From Verrucomicrobiaceae bacterium (GTDB taxonomy: Bacteria > Verrucomicrobiota > Verrucomicrobiae > Verrucomicrobiales > Akkermansiaceae), in assembly GCA_947372405.1 (NCBI GenBank), contig CANBTO010000051.1:1-15397 (forward strand): DNA of 15,397 bases. Reading direction: 5' to 3'. Under the pieces are notes generated by a model that was given only the letters and a program-made list of their open reading frames with translations, was not told the DNA's origin and ran no database searches. Each line of letters starts with the position of its first letter. The stretch's first letter is position 1. Position numbers and translations under genes: made by a program. Positions 7,360 through 15,250 of this stretch are shown piece by piece.

Positions 7360-10023
7360 ATGGCCATGCCTGTCATGTCCGATATCGTTCGAACGATCAG
7401 TTCCACACCCCTTGTTTCCAGCGCCTTCGGCCTCACACCGGGCGGCGTGGTCATCTGCCATGATGCGAATAACCCACTTCACGAAACCTTCGCGAAATCC
7501 GAGCCCGCCGCCCTCATCACCCTCGGCGGTCAACCTGCGGATCCAGCCGCCGATGCCTCCACACTCTTCTGGAAATCCATCGCCGACCACCTCATCCGCG
7601 CCCTCTGCCAACTCCCCGAAACCAGCGATCCGCATACCGATCTCTCGCCGCCTGCGCCCACCCAACTCGCCACCTGGACACTCAACGCCCCGCCCATGCG
7701 CGGTGCGGAATACCTCTCGCCAGATGCAATCCTCGCTGTCTGGCACCGCCTCGCCAACTGGACCTGCGTCCGGATTTCTAACGAAAGATCCATCGCCGCC
7801 TTCCTCCAGCATCACGCCCCCGCCTGGTCCCGCGTCGGCCGCGTCACCCTGCACCTTGCGGAGCAGAAAAACGACCTGGATTGCCCCTTCGCCTTCATGG
7901 CCTCCTACGCTTCCGGCCTCTCACAATCCGGCCGCCTCACCCAGGTCCCGCTCGGCAAGGCGCTTCAGGAATACAGCGGCGCAAAAAACAAAGCCGCCCT
8001 GCTCAAGCTCCTCACCCCGCTCCACGCCGCCGCCAAAACCTGCCCGCTCATGGCCTCGCTCGTCGAGACCGGCGATGTCTTCCACCCGCTCGCCTGGACG
8101 CCGCCGGAAGCCTATGAATTCCTCCGCCACATCCCCGCCTTCGAAGACACCGGTCTTCTTGTTAGACTGCCGAACTGGTGGCGGAAACGCGGCACACGCC
8201 CGCAAGTCGCCGCCACCATCGGCGAGAAAAAGGGCACTTCCGTCGGCCTCGACGCCCTGCTCGATTTCAAACTCGACGTCGTCATCGACGGTCAAAAACT
8301 CAGCGCCAGCGAAATCAAGCAACTACTCGCCGGTTCCGACGGCCTCGTCCTGTTCCGCGGCGAGTGGATCGAAGTGGATCGCGAAAAACTCCGCCAAGCC
8401 CTCGACCATTGGAAATCCATCGCCGCCAATGACGGCATTTCCTTCATCGAAGGCATGCGTCTGTTAGCTGGTGCGCCCGCCAACCTCAAGGACGCCGGAG
8501 ACCTTGAAGAACACTGCGAATGGGCCTTCGCCCAAGCAAGCAAACAACTCGAGGAAACCCTACGCCGCCTCACCACCCCGGACGCCGCGCCACCACCGCC
8601 CGCCCTCCGCGCCACGCTACGGCCGTATCAGGCGCGCGGTCTCGACTGGCTTTGGTTCTGCGCCCGTGCCGGCCTCGGTGCCTGCCTCGCCGACGACATG
8701 GGCCTTGGCAAAACCATCCAGGTGCTCGCCGCCCTGCTGCGCAAAAAACAGGAAATGCCCGGCAGCCCGCCATGTCTGTTAGTCGTTCCCGCCTCACTCA
8801 TCGGCAACTGGCAGCGCGAGGCCGCCCAATTCGCACCCACCCTGCGCCTCCACATCGCCCACCGCTCCGCCGGCGACACCGAAAAACCCAGCGCCACCAC
8901 CCTCGCCGCCGCAGACCTCGTCATCACCACCTATGGCATGGTCGCCCGCCTCGATTGGCCCGCCGCCACCCGCTGGGGTTGGGTCATCCTCGATGAAGCC
9001 CAGGCCATCAAAAACCACGCCTCCGCCCAAAGCAAAGCCGTCCGCAAACTCAAGGCAGCCTCCCGCATCGCCCTCACAGGCACGCCCGTCGAGAACCACC
9101 TCGGCGATCTCTGGTCGCTCTTCGATTTCATCAACCCGGGACTGTTAGGCAGTTCCAGCCAGTTCGCCACCTTCGTCAAACAGATCACCCGCGACAACTC
9201 CGCGCACTTCGCCCCGCTGCGCCGCCTTGTTTCGCCTTACATCCTGCGCCGCCTCAAGACCGACAAATCCATCATCTCCGATCTTCCGGAGAAAACCGAA
9301 ATGAAGGTCTTCTGCGGCCTCACTCCCGCCCAGGCCCGGCTCTATCAACAAAGCGCACAAACACTCACCAAGGACCTCCAAGCCACCGACGGCATCCAAC
9401 GCCGCGGCCTCGTGCTCGCCTACCTCATGCGCTTCAAGCAAATCTGCAACCACCCCGACCAACTCACCAAATCCGGCAACTACGAGCCGTCTAACAGCGC
9501 CAAGTTCACCCGCCTCGCCGAGCTCTGCGAGGAAATCGCCTCACGCGGCGAAAAAGCGCTCATCTTCACCCAGTTCCGCGAACTCACCGATCCGTTGGAA
9601 TCCTGCCTCGCCACTGTCTTCGGCCGACGCGGCCTCGTCCTCCACGGCGGCACCCCCGTCAAGGAACGCCAGAACATGGTCGAGAAATTCCAGCGCCCCG
9701 ACGGCCCGCCGTTCTTCGTGCTCTCCCTCAAAGCCGGCGGCACCGGCCTCAACCTAACAGCCGCCTCGCACGTCATCCACTTCGACCGCTGGTGGAATCC
9801 CGCCGTCGAAAACCAAGCCACCGACCGCGCCTTCCGCATCGGTCAGAAACGCAACGTGCTTGTCCACAAATTCATCACCTCCGGAACCCTCGAGGAAAAG
9901 ATCGACGCCCTCATCACCGAAAAACAAGACACCGCCGACTCCATCCTCACCGGCGGAGCCGAAAAAGCCCTCACCGAGATGAACAACGCCGAACTCCTCG
10001 ATTTCGTCCGCCTCAGCCTGTAG
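7360..10023 (+). CDS. Snf2/Rad54-type (SWI2/SNF2) DNA-dependent ATPase/helicase
   Basis: The product is a superfamily 2 ATPase of the bacterial SNF2 group. Numbered from ATG 7360 (887 residues), it has an N-terminal region of about 290 residues, then a bacterial SNF2-associated domain (about 295-400, VGLDALLDFKLDVVIDGQ). The first RecA-like lobe starts at ATLRPYQARG (418), with motif I DDMGLGKT (445-452), motif II DEAQ (545-548) and motif III LTGTPVEN (572-579). The second lobe has ALIFTQF, LHGG near 762, GGTGLNL and motif VI QATDRAFRIGQ (819-829). All catalytic motifs are intact. Such enzymes translocate on double-stranded DNA or remodel protein-DNA complexes, for example during transcription or repair; the bacterial role is poorly defined. 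The frame opens at GTG 7336, but ATG 7360 has a GGA six bases upstream and is preferred; ATG 7375 is also possible. It is flanked by non-coding gaps and appears monocistronic. It contains six CTAACA/TGTTAG hexamers, several encoded with the rare Leu codon TTA. Confidence 0.93.
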   Translation: MAMPVMSDIVRTISSTPLVSSAFGLTPGGVVICHDANNPLHETFAKSEPAALITLGGQPADPAADASTLFWKSIADHLIRALCQLPETSDPHTDLSPPAPTQLATWTLNAPPMRGAEYLSPDAILAVWHRLANWTCVRISNERSIAAFLQHHAPAWSRVGRVTLHLAEQKNDLDCPFAFMASYASGLSQSGRLTQVPLGKALQEYSGAKNKAALLKLLTPLHAAAKTCPLMASLVETGDVFHPLAWTPPEAYEFLRHIPAFEDTGLLVRLPNWWRKRGTRPQVAATIGEKKGTSVGLDALLDFKLDVVIDGQKLSASEIKQLLAGSDGLVLFRGEWIEVDREKLRQALDHWKSIAANDGISFIEGMRLLAGAPANLKDAGDLEEHCEWAFAQASKQLEETLRRLTTPDAAPPPPALRATLRPYQARGLDWLWFCARAGLGACLADDMGLGKTIQVLAALLRKKQEMPGSPPCLLVVPASLIGNWQREAAQFAPTLRLHIAHRSAGDTEKPSATTLAAADLVITTYGMVARLDWPAATRWGWVILDEAQAIKNHASAQSKAVRKLKAASRIALTGTPVENHLGDLWSLFDFINPGLLGSSSQFATFVKQITRDNSAHFAPLRRLVSPYILRRLKTDKSIISDLPEKTEMKVFCGLTPAQARLYQQSAQTLTKDLQATDGIQRRGLVLAYLMRFKQICNHPDQLTKSGNYEPSNSAKFTRLAELCEEIASRGEKALIFTQFRELTDPLESCLATVFGRRGLVLHGGTPVKERQNMVEKFQRPDGPPFFVLSLKAGGTGLNLTAASHVIHFDRWWNPAVENQATDRAFRIGQKRNVLVHKFITSGTLEEKIDALITEKQDTADSILTGGAEKALTEMNNAELLDFVRLSL

Positions 10024-10049
10024 TCGCTATGACCTCTCCCCCCACGGAG

Positions 10050-10098
10050 CGGCGGACTTGTCCCGGCATAGCGCAGCGACGCCGAAACATGTCCGCCG
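10050..10098. terminator. Long hairpin after the helicase gene
   Basis: CGGCGGACTTGT (10050-10061) pairs with ACATGTCCGCCG (10087-10098) in 11 of 12 positions, with CGGC/GCCG pairing again inside the loop. It begins 27 bases after the helicase stop and lies between convergent genes. There is no T-run, so it may stop transcription in a factor-dependent way or be a repeat element. Confidence 0.45.
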
Positions 10099-10147
10099 TG
10101 CCCATGGAAAGCCAATGACGTGAGCGAAGCGCGTTCCATTGCCACCT

Positions 10148-10196
10148 CATGGTCAGGGCGATCATGCATCGCCCCTCCATGGGTGCATCACGCACC
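10148..10196. repeat. Adjacent palindromes, REP-like
   Basis: CATGG (10148-10152) pairs with CCATG (10177-10181), and inside it GGGCGAT (10156-10162) pairs perfectly with ATCGCCC (10168-10174) around a 5-base loop, giving a 12-bp stem with a small internal loop. Next to it GGTGC (10182-10186) pairs with GCACC (10192-10196). The cluster overlaps the 3' end of the minus-strand hypothetical gene and resembles extragenic palindromes. It could also terminate that gene's neighbours. Confidence 0.45.
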
Positions 10197-10616
10197 GCCG
10201 CTCTGACGCTCCGTATCAACTTCCGCTAAAGGATTGCTCTTTCCGACCACCACGAAGTGTCTCGCATACGCCTCCTCGATCAAATGCTCCCCGCTCTTGG
10301 AAAAACGCAGCGGACGTTTGCATTTGCGCTGGTGGTAACATGTCATGGAGGGTTTTAGATTCAAATCGTGCGCATGGAAACGCAGCACCCGCAGGATGCG
10401 TCCCGCCCGCGACAAATTGCACCGGATCACCCGCTCAAGATACGGCACCTCGCCGCGCTTCCACCTTGTCACATCGACCGCCATCAAGAGACCCAGTTCC
10501 ACGAACACCTCGATCGGCGGGACATGTCGCTGCCGCGCCAAAATCCTGCCGGCCGCCGCCACGATTTCCCCATAGTCCTTGCAGTCCCGATAATTGTTCA
10601 ACGTGATTTTGCTCAT
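10188..10616 (-). CDS. Conserved hypothetical protein
   Basis: The product has 142 residues from ATG 10616. This start has AGGA nine bases upstream (10626-10629), whereas the earlier in-frame ATG at 10646 has none and would add ten residues. It is soluble, basic and probably mostly helical, with no signal peptide. Landmarks in order are ARQRHVPPIEVFVELGLL, VDVTRWKRGEVPYLERVI, ILRVLRFHAHDLNLKPS, and LRFSKSGEHLIEEAYARHFV near the end. The PYLERV and FSKSG...EEAYA segments look like conserved family motifs, and I recall similar small proteins of unknown function from other bacteria, but I cannot name a domain. It faces the helicase gene across the palindrome cluster, into which its C-terminus extends. 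A DNA-binding or regulatory role is possible but unproven. Confidence 0.65.
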   Translation of the reverse strand: MSKITLNNYRDCKDYGEIVAAAGRILARQRHVPPIEVFVELGLLMAVDVTRWKRGEVPYLERVIRCNLSRAGRILRVLRFHAHDLNLKPSMTCYHQRKCKRPLRFSKSGEHLIEEAYARHFVVVGKSNPLAEVDTERQSGGA

Positions 10617-10646
10617 CCCTGACGATCCTACGTCTTCGAAAATCAT

Positions 10647-10952
10647 GTCCGCACGGGGCAGGGTCCGTCAAACCTCCAATCCGGGTGGAAGAACGGGGGG
10701 TAGGGGTCCTTGAATTTTCATGTCCAGCGATTCATTCACGTGGCATCACGGAATTGTGAGGGTCATGTTAGCGGATGAGATTGGAATGGCAGGGACCGAT
10801 CCTCCGGGCGGTCCGTGAGAATGGGATGGAGAATTGGGATGACGATGGAACGACCTGGGTCTTGGGATCGGCTTTGGCATTGTGTCCCTTTGTCATTACA
10901 CACCGATCCATTAACTCCGGACAGACGCAAGGCTGCTGACATTCCAATTCGT
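10647..10952. other. Non-coding gap upstream of the hypothetical gene
   Basis: The 306 bases hold no convincing gene. They serve as the upstream region of the minus-strand hypothetical gene and the downstream region of the minus-strand secreted-protein gene. One clear hairpin is listed separately, and one TGTTAG hexamer lies at 10766. Confidence 0.5.
10793..10814. terminator. Hairpin downstream of the large secreted-protein gene
   Basis: GGACCG (10793-10798) pairs perfectly with CGGTCC (10809-10814) around a 10-base loop, about 140 bases past the stop codon of the minus-strand gene. There is no adjacent T-run, so the terminator role is tentative. Confidence 0.3.
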
Positions 10953-13900
10953 TCAACGATCCGCCTTCGCGACCATGATTTGGCAAAGCGTGAATTTTCC
11001 GGTCTGCGCCCGCACAATCTGATGATCCATGTCCACTGCCGATGGCAGCACTTCCCATACACGCGTCTCCGGGTTCCAGGCATGGATGGCCAGATCGCTT
11101 TCCATGACTCCGGCAGGCAGGCCCGCCCGCTGATAGGGCAGCTCAATGGTCACGGGTTGCTCGAACCGGGCACCGGCGGGGCCGATTCTAACACCACGAC
11201 CGACCGGGATGAAATTCTGCGGGAGGATCGTATCGGCGGGCAGCGGGGCCACGGTGATCGAGCGGCTGGCGGTCATGGCACCGGGCGGAATGATCACTCC
11301 GCCGCCGTCCTTGGCATGCACCTCGCCGCCTTGGGGCGTGAGGGTGGAAATGGCGGCGTGCGCGGAACTGTGGGAATGCGGAAACGTGGTCATTGCCACC
11401 CGGCGGTTGCCCCGGCCGAAATCGGGCGCGGGTCCGTCCGGTGGTGCGGCGACGGGTGCCCGCTCCGCTGGAACGACCGGCAAGGCCACACGGACATCCG
11501 ACGAAACGACCGGCTGGACCTGATCCGCAATCCTGCCTGCCGTGACCCCGGCGGAACCTGATGCCAGCGAATTCGTTAGAGCCGGCATCGCCTGCGGAGC
11601 CTGAACCGCGGCCGCATTGAGGCTGAGGCCGAGGCGCATGAAGCCCGACGGGGTTTGGCTGACCAAATCGGGATTCCGGATGCGCAGCGTTTGCGTGGTG
11701 GCATGGACGCCGCGCGGCAGGATCTCGTCGGTGGCGGCGATCCACGGGCCGCTCAGGCCGGTGGATTTCTGAGGCGCATAAGTGACATCGGTCGCGGCGG
11801 TCACCTGGGTGTATTCCATCACCAGGTGGTTGTTCGACACCGAGCCGGTGGGCCAGCCCTGACGACTTGAAACCCATGGGTCCATGGCCAAGGCATACTT
11901 TGCCAAATTCGTGACGCCATCACCGGCGGGATTGGCATTCGGCCCGCTGATCGCCGGGTTGTTCAACTGCGCGGCCGTGAAATGGGCGGAGCGCCAACTG
12001 TCAAAAGACGTGCCGCCCCTATAGGAAACCGTGATCCAGCCTTCGGTGTTGCCCACGTTGTCGATGCTGCGGTAGCGCAAGGTCGTGATGCCGTCACCGA
12101 TTCCGAAGGCCGCGCTGTAGCTGAGCGTCGGGCCGTTGTTGATGGAATACTCGGTGTGGTTGACCCCGGCGGCGGTGCCATTCGACACGGGATCGGCGGC
12201 GGTGAAACTGATGAGTGCCCCGGCCGGCAGCACGGGCGGGCCGCCGTCGCCGCCCTGAACGGCGGGTTGGCTGGTGTGGACGGAGGTCGCGGGCGGAGTG
12301 GCGTCGAGGTAAACCGTCTGCGTGTGTTCGGTCTCGTGGTTCTGCGTGTGGTCGCTGGACAACAGCTTGATGGCATGCGCTCCCTCCACATTCGGCAGCG
12401 TGAATGGTGTTAGAAACGGGACATCCGCCGCTCCGGCCAGGCCGTAAAACATCTGGTCCACGCCCGAGGCCACACCGTTGGTAACCGGGTCCTGGGCCGT
12501 GACGCTGAGCGGGGTCGCGGAAGTCACCACGATGTCGCCCGTCCCCAGCACCGCCTTGGGCGAACCCACCGCCAAGGCCGAAACCGGCGCGGTGCCATCG
12601 ACCGCCACGGCCACCGACTGGATCGTCTCGACGTTACCGAGCGTGTCATCGCTGTAATAACTGATCCAGTGGCTGCCGTCGGTGGGCACCGTGAAATTCG
12701 TGGACGCCGTGAAGCCGCCGCCATCGAGCGCCCAGTGCGTGGATGCGACTCCGATGCCGAGCCCATCGCCAACGCCCTGCGAGTCATCGACAGCGGAAAG
12801 GCTGAGCGGCGTGCTGCGCGAGATGAACGGCGTGGTGCCGAACTTGGGCGTGCCGATGGTGAGAGTCGTGCGCGGCGGCAGGATGTCGGGGGTGGAGAGG
12901 AGCGGGAGAAGGGGCTTGGAATAGACATTGCCTTCAACGCCTATGTTGCTAACTCCACCACTTAAGAATATATGCTGCTCGCTGGATGCCATCGCGTGCT
13001 GGTGCAATATTAGCGGCAGGGGGGTGTTTGCAGACCAGGAACCGATGGCTCCATTTGCCCCCACGGGCGCCGAGTAGAATCCTTTTGTCTGCGTCGCGCC
13101 ATTCCAGCCGCCGGTGATATAGATCCGACCTCCTGACGCGACGGCACCAAAATTGGCCAACGGCAGGGGCAAGGGAGTCCCCGCGTTCCAGGGAGCCAAG
13201 GTGCCATCGACGTTGATTCTTGTGTAGTAAACGTTGTTCTGAACCTGCGTGGCCCCGTTGACCATCCCGCCAAGCACGTAAAGCAGCCCGTTGGAGACCT
13301 GAGCCTGCGTGTAAACAGCATCGGGCAGGACCCTCTGGACAACCCAGGGTGAGAGGCTTCCGTCGGTTTGAATATTGGCCGAATAGACGGCGTTGCTCAG
13401 GGACGAGCCATTCCAGCCACCGATGACATAAATCCTGCCGTTCCATGCCGACGCGCTCAGCCAGAAGATGGGCTGAGGCAATGGACTGGCTGTCAACCAG
13501 GGGCCGAGACTGCCATCGGCATTGATTTTGGCATAATAAACGACATTGGAAATCTCGTAATGCGAGCCCCAATCACTGCCGTCAGGTATGACATGATTGC
13601 CACCCAGCACATAGACAAAACCGTTGGCCGCCACTCCGGCATGGTCGAGGACCGCGTCGGGCAGGGGCGATGTTGTATTCCAGTTGTCAACCGTGCCGTT
13701 GGCTTGGACTTGTGAATATAGGGCTTTGTTGGACTCACCGAAATTCGCGCTCCAACCTCCAGTATGATAGAGAAATCCGGAAGCATGGCACAATGAGTGT
13801 TCGGAAAAAAGCAATGGAATCCATCCTGAGGTGGCATCACGATACGAAGTTGCGGCCCACGGGGGATACGTGGTTATCGACCGGACCTCCCAACCTGCCC

Positions 13901-14651
13901 ACGCAGAACCACCCCAACCGGTGGTTCCTGGGTAGAAATAAACTGTACCGCTTCCAACTCCCCAGTTGAAGTTTTGTTGCTGAGGCGGGGCATTCCCCAA
14001 GAAGATTGCCTGGCTCAGGTTATCGCAATGTTCAAACGCCCACACACCAATACTTGTAACACTGGCGGAGAAGGTCACAGTTTTTAGACTGGGACAGTTA
14101 TGGAACGCCATATACCCGATGCTGGTGACTCCGTTCGGAATGACGATATCGTCCAGTCTCAGGGACTGCTCGAACGCATGATCCCCAATGCTTGTCACGC
14201 TAGAAGGAATGATGTAGTTTCCAACTTTATTCTTAGGATATACGATGATGGTTGTTTTTAACTTGTTGAACAAGACTCCGTCGCTACTGCTATAGGAGGA
14301 GTTGAGCGGATCCACTGTGATTGAAGTCAGTTGGTTACAGATAACGTAGAACGGGTTGTCTACGATGCTGGTGACACTGGCCGGGATCGTCACACTCGTC
14401 AGGTTGCTACAGTAAAAAAACGCTCCAGACCCGATGGTGGTGACTGGCAGGCCAGCGATCGTGCCTGGGATGCTAACCGCGCCACCGGGGCCGATGTATT
14501 TCGTGATGGTGACGGTGCCATTGCTGATTGTGTAGGTGTAATCCTCGGCCCGGACTGCGGAGGGCAGGGCCAAGAGCAGCAACAGCGCAGCCCGGCAAAG
14601 CCGGAAACGGTGATGGATCGAGTCGATTCTTTGGAAGAGCAGCGTTGGCAT
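10953..14651 (-). CDS. Large secreted modular protein: BspA-type LRR, Kelch-like propeller, Ig-like modules, ZU5
   Basis: This 1232-residue protein starts with a basic region and hydrophobic core typical of a signal peptide (ALLLLLALPSAVRA, likely cut after residue 35). Residues about 37-260 are BspA-type leucine-rich repeats, with units such as TTIGSGAFFYCSNLTSVTIP and VTSIGYMAFHNCPSLKTV, and a PGTTGWGGSAW cap. Residues about 285-580 form six Kelch-like blades, each with a hydrophobic strand ending in GG (298, 350, 411, 461, 514, 565); five recurring D/N-G-x-x-x-x-W turns (318, 379, 430, 482, 533) share the same spacing. Three Ig-like, OmpL47-like modules follow (about 595-690, 691-785, 786-877; the last contains RSIDNVGNTEGW). 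Then come an FDSWRSAHFT...GDGVTNLAKYALAMDP motif (883-926), common in verrucomicrobial secreted proteins, and a ZU5 domain (about 1103-1195: DGGGVIIPPGAM). The start has AGGAA nine bases upstream. It is probably an exported surface or matrix protein for binding; no catalytic motif is seen. No PEP-CTERM or LPXTG anchor ends it. Confidence 0.85.
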   Translation of the reverse strand: MPTLLFQRIDSIHHRFRLCRAALLLLLALPSAVRAEDYTYTISNGTVTITKYIGPGGAVSIPGTIAGLPVTTIGSGAFFYCSNLTSVTIPASVTSIVDNPFYVICNQLTSITVDPLNSSYSSSDGVLFNKLKTTIIVYPKNKVGNYIIPSSVTSIGDHAFEQSLRLDDIVIPNGVTSIGYMAFHNCPSLKTVTFSASVTSIGVWAFEHCDNLSQAIFLGNAPPQQQNFNWGVGSGTVYFYPGTTGWGGSAWAGWEVRSITTYPPWAATSYRDATSGWIPLLFSEHSLCHASGFLYHTGGWSANFGESNKALYSQVQANGTVDNWNTTSPLPDAVLDHAGVAANGFVYVLGGNHVIPDGSDWGSHYEISNVVYYAKINADGSLGPWLTASPLPQPIFWLSASAWNGRIYVIGGWNGSSLSNAVYSANIQTDGSLSPWVVQRVLPDAVYTQAQVSNGLLYVLGGMVNGATQVQNNVYYTRINVDGTLAPWNAGTPLPLPLANFGAVASGGRIYITGGWNGATQTKGFYSAPVGANGAIGSWSANTPLPLILHQHAMASSEQHIFLSGGVSNIGVEGNVYSKPLLPLLSTPDILPPRTTLTIGTPKFGTTPFISRSTPLSLSAVDDSQGVGDGLGIGVASTHWALDGGGFTASTNFTVPTDGSHWISYYSDDTLGNVETIQSVAVAVDGTAPVSALAVGSPKAVLGTGDIVVTSATPLSVTAQDPVTNGVASGVDQMFYGLAGAADVPFLTPFTLPNVEGAHAIKLLSSDHTQNHETEHTQTVYLDATPPATSVHTSQPAVQGGDGGPPVLPAGALISFTAADPVSNGTAAGVNHTEYSINNGPTLSYSAAFGIGDGITTLRYRSIDNVGNTEGWITVSYRGGTSFDSWRSAHFTAAQLNNPAISGPNANPAGDGVTNLAKYALAMDPWVSSRQGWPTGSVSNNHLVMEYTQVTAATDVTYAPQKSTGLSGPWIAATDEILPRGVHATTQTLRIRNPDLVSQTPSGFMRLGLSLNAAAVQAPQAMPALTNSLASGSAGVTAGRIADQVQPVVSSDVRVALPVVPAERAPVAAPPDGPAPDFGRGNRRVAMTTFPHSHSSAHAAISTLTPQGGEVHAKDGGGVIIPPGAMTASRSITVAPLPADTILPQNFIPVGRGVRIGPAGARFEQPVTIELPYQRAGLPAGVMESDLAIHAWNPETRVWEVLPSAVDMDHQIVRAQTGKFTLCQIMVAKADR

Positions 14652-14660
14652 GGGATTGAC

Positions 14661-14665
14661 TTCCT
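14661..14665 (-). promoter_or_regulatory. Shine-Dalgarno site of the large secreted protein
   Basis: On the minus strand AGGAA (14665-14661) precedes the ATG by nine bases, which supports ATG 14651 as the start. It is one of the few clear ribosome sites in the window. Confidence 0.6.
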
Positions 14666-14720
14666 GTGTTTGGAATTACCTCTTCGGGTGAGCGGATTGG
14701 AGAGAAGAATTGGAATAGCC

Positions 14721-14753
14721 CCCTTCGCCCTCCGGGCTATGGCGGGCCAAGGG
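14721..14753. repeat. Imperfect hairpin upstream of the large secreted protein
   Basis: CCCTTCGCCCTCC (14721-14733) pairs with GGCGGGCCAAGGG (14741-14753) in 11 of 13 positions around a 7-base loop. It lies 70 bases before the start codon, so it may be in the mRNA leader or be a dispersed palindrome. Confidence 0.4.
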
Positions 14754-14779
14754 AGGAAACAGAGAGAACGGAGAATCCG

Positions 14780-14950
14780 TCACTTCGAACTCGAAATGAA
14801 ACGACTGGTTCCAATCTCCCAAACCTCTGCTGCTTCCGTTTTCTCATGCCATTTGTTTTCTGTCTGTGGTTTCATCAACCTGAATGCGTCTTGGTTGAGC
14901 TTCGCAAGGTCCCAGAGGAAGCGGTCTTTTTTCACGTCGTAGATGAACTT
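14780..14950 (-). pseudogene. Decayed coding fragment, C-terminal remnant of an unknown protein
   Basis: A minus-strand frame bounded by TAG (14953-14951) and TGA (14782-14780) encodes 56 residues starting KFIYDVKKDRFLWDLAKLNQ and continuing DAFRLMKPQ...EVWEIGTSRF. The sequence looks protein-like (alternating hydrophobic and charged residues, amphipathic helix), yet a stop lies directly upstream and no start codon precedes the conserved-looking part. It may be the end of a gene broken by decay or rearrangement. I do not recognise the family, and chance remains possible. Confidence 0.25.
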
Positions 14951-15051
14951 CTAGGAATTTGCTTATGGCGGGCGACTCCTGAAACAGCCGTTGGGCCGGA
15001 CCGGAGGACGGGAAAAAGGGGGGGACTTGGGTAAAGCGGAAACGCTGAAAA

Positions 15052-15075
15052 CTGAAATTCTGAAATTCTGAAATG
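15052..15075. repeat. Three tandem copies of an 8-base unit
   Basis: CTGAAATT (15052-15059), CTGAAATT (15060-15067) and CTGAAATG (15068-15075) lie head to tail in non-coding DNA. This is a microsatellite-like tract with no evident role. Confidence 0.5.
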
Positions 15076-15250
15076 AAGACTGCTCCCTGGAGACTTGGAT
15101 TTCATGAAATTAGAAGATTTTAAAAAAATCATTAGCTGCGAGACTAGCTCTCCGTCCCGCTTTGCCAAGATTTCTTTTGGCTGCGGTTTTTCGGCGGGTG
15201 CAGGACAACAAAGTTATCCTAGACATGAAGTGGCCTGGCGTTGGCGCCAA

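Larger units (their letters stand above)
14652..15250. other. Mostly non-coding region between the secreted-protein gene and the intron
   Basis: About 600 bases without an intact gene. It holds a 13-base hairpin (14721-14753), a minus-strand coding fragment (14780-14950), a poly-G/A stretch near 15010-15030, an 8-base tandem repeat (15052-15075) and an A-rich stretch near 15120. The promoter of the large secreted protein should lie here, but I cannot see clear boxes. Confidence 0.5.

Noticed and set aside
7412..8467. Plus-strand open frame of 351 codons overlapping the helicase
   Set aside because: It is a Pro/Ser-rich shadow frame within the helicase N-terminus, where the true frame continues through intact SNF2 motifs.
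13000..14500. Periodic sequence considered as a DNA tandem repeat or CRISPR-like array
   Set aside because: The periodicity is at the protein level (Kelch-like blades and LRR units) with diverged DNA; there are no exact repeats with regular unique spacers.
15095..15250. Plus-strand frame starting MKLEDFKKIISCETSSPSRF and running into the intron, considered as a gene truncated by the intron
   Set aside because: It is short, without recognisable motifs, and two other frames here read about as well; kept only as non-coding sequence.
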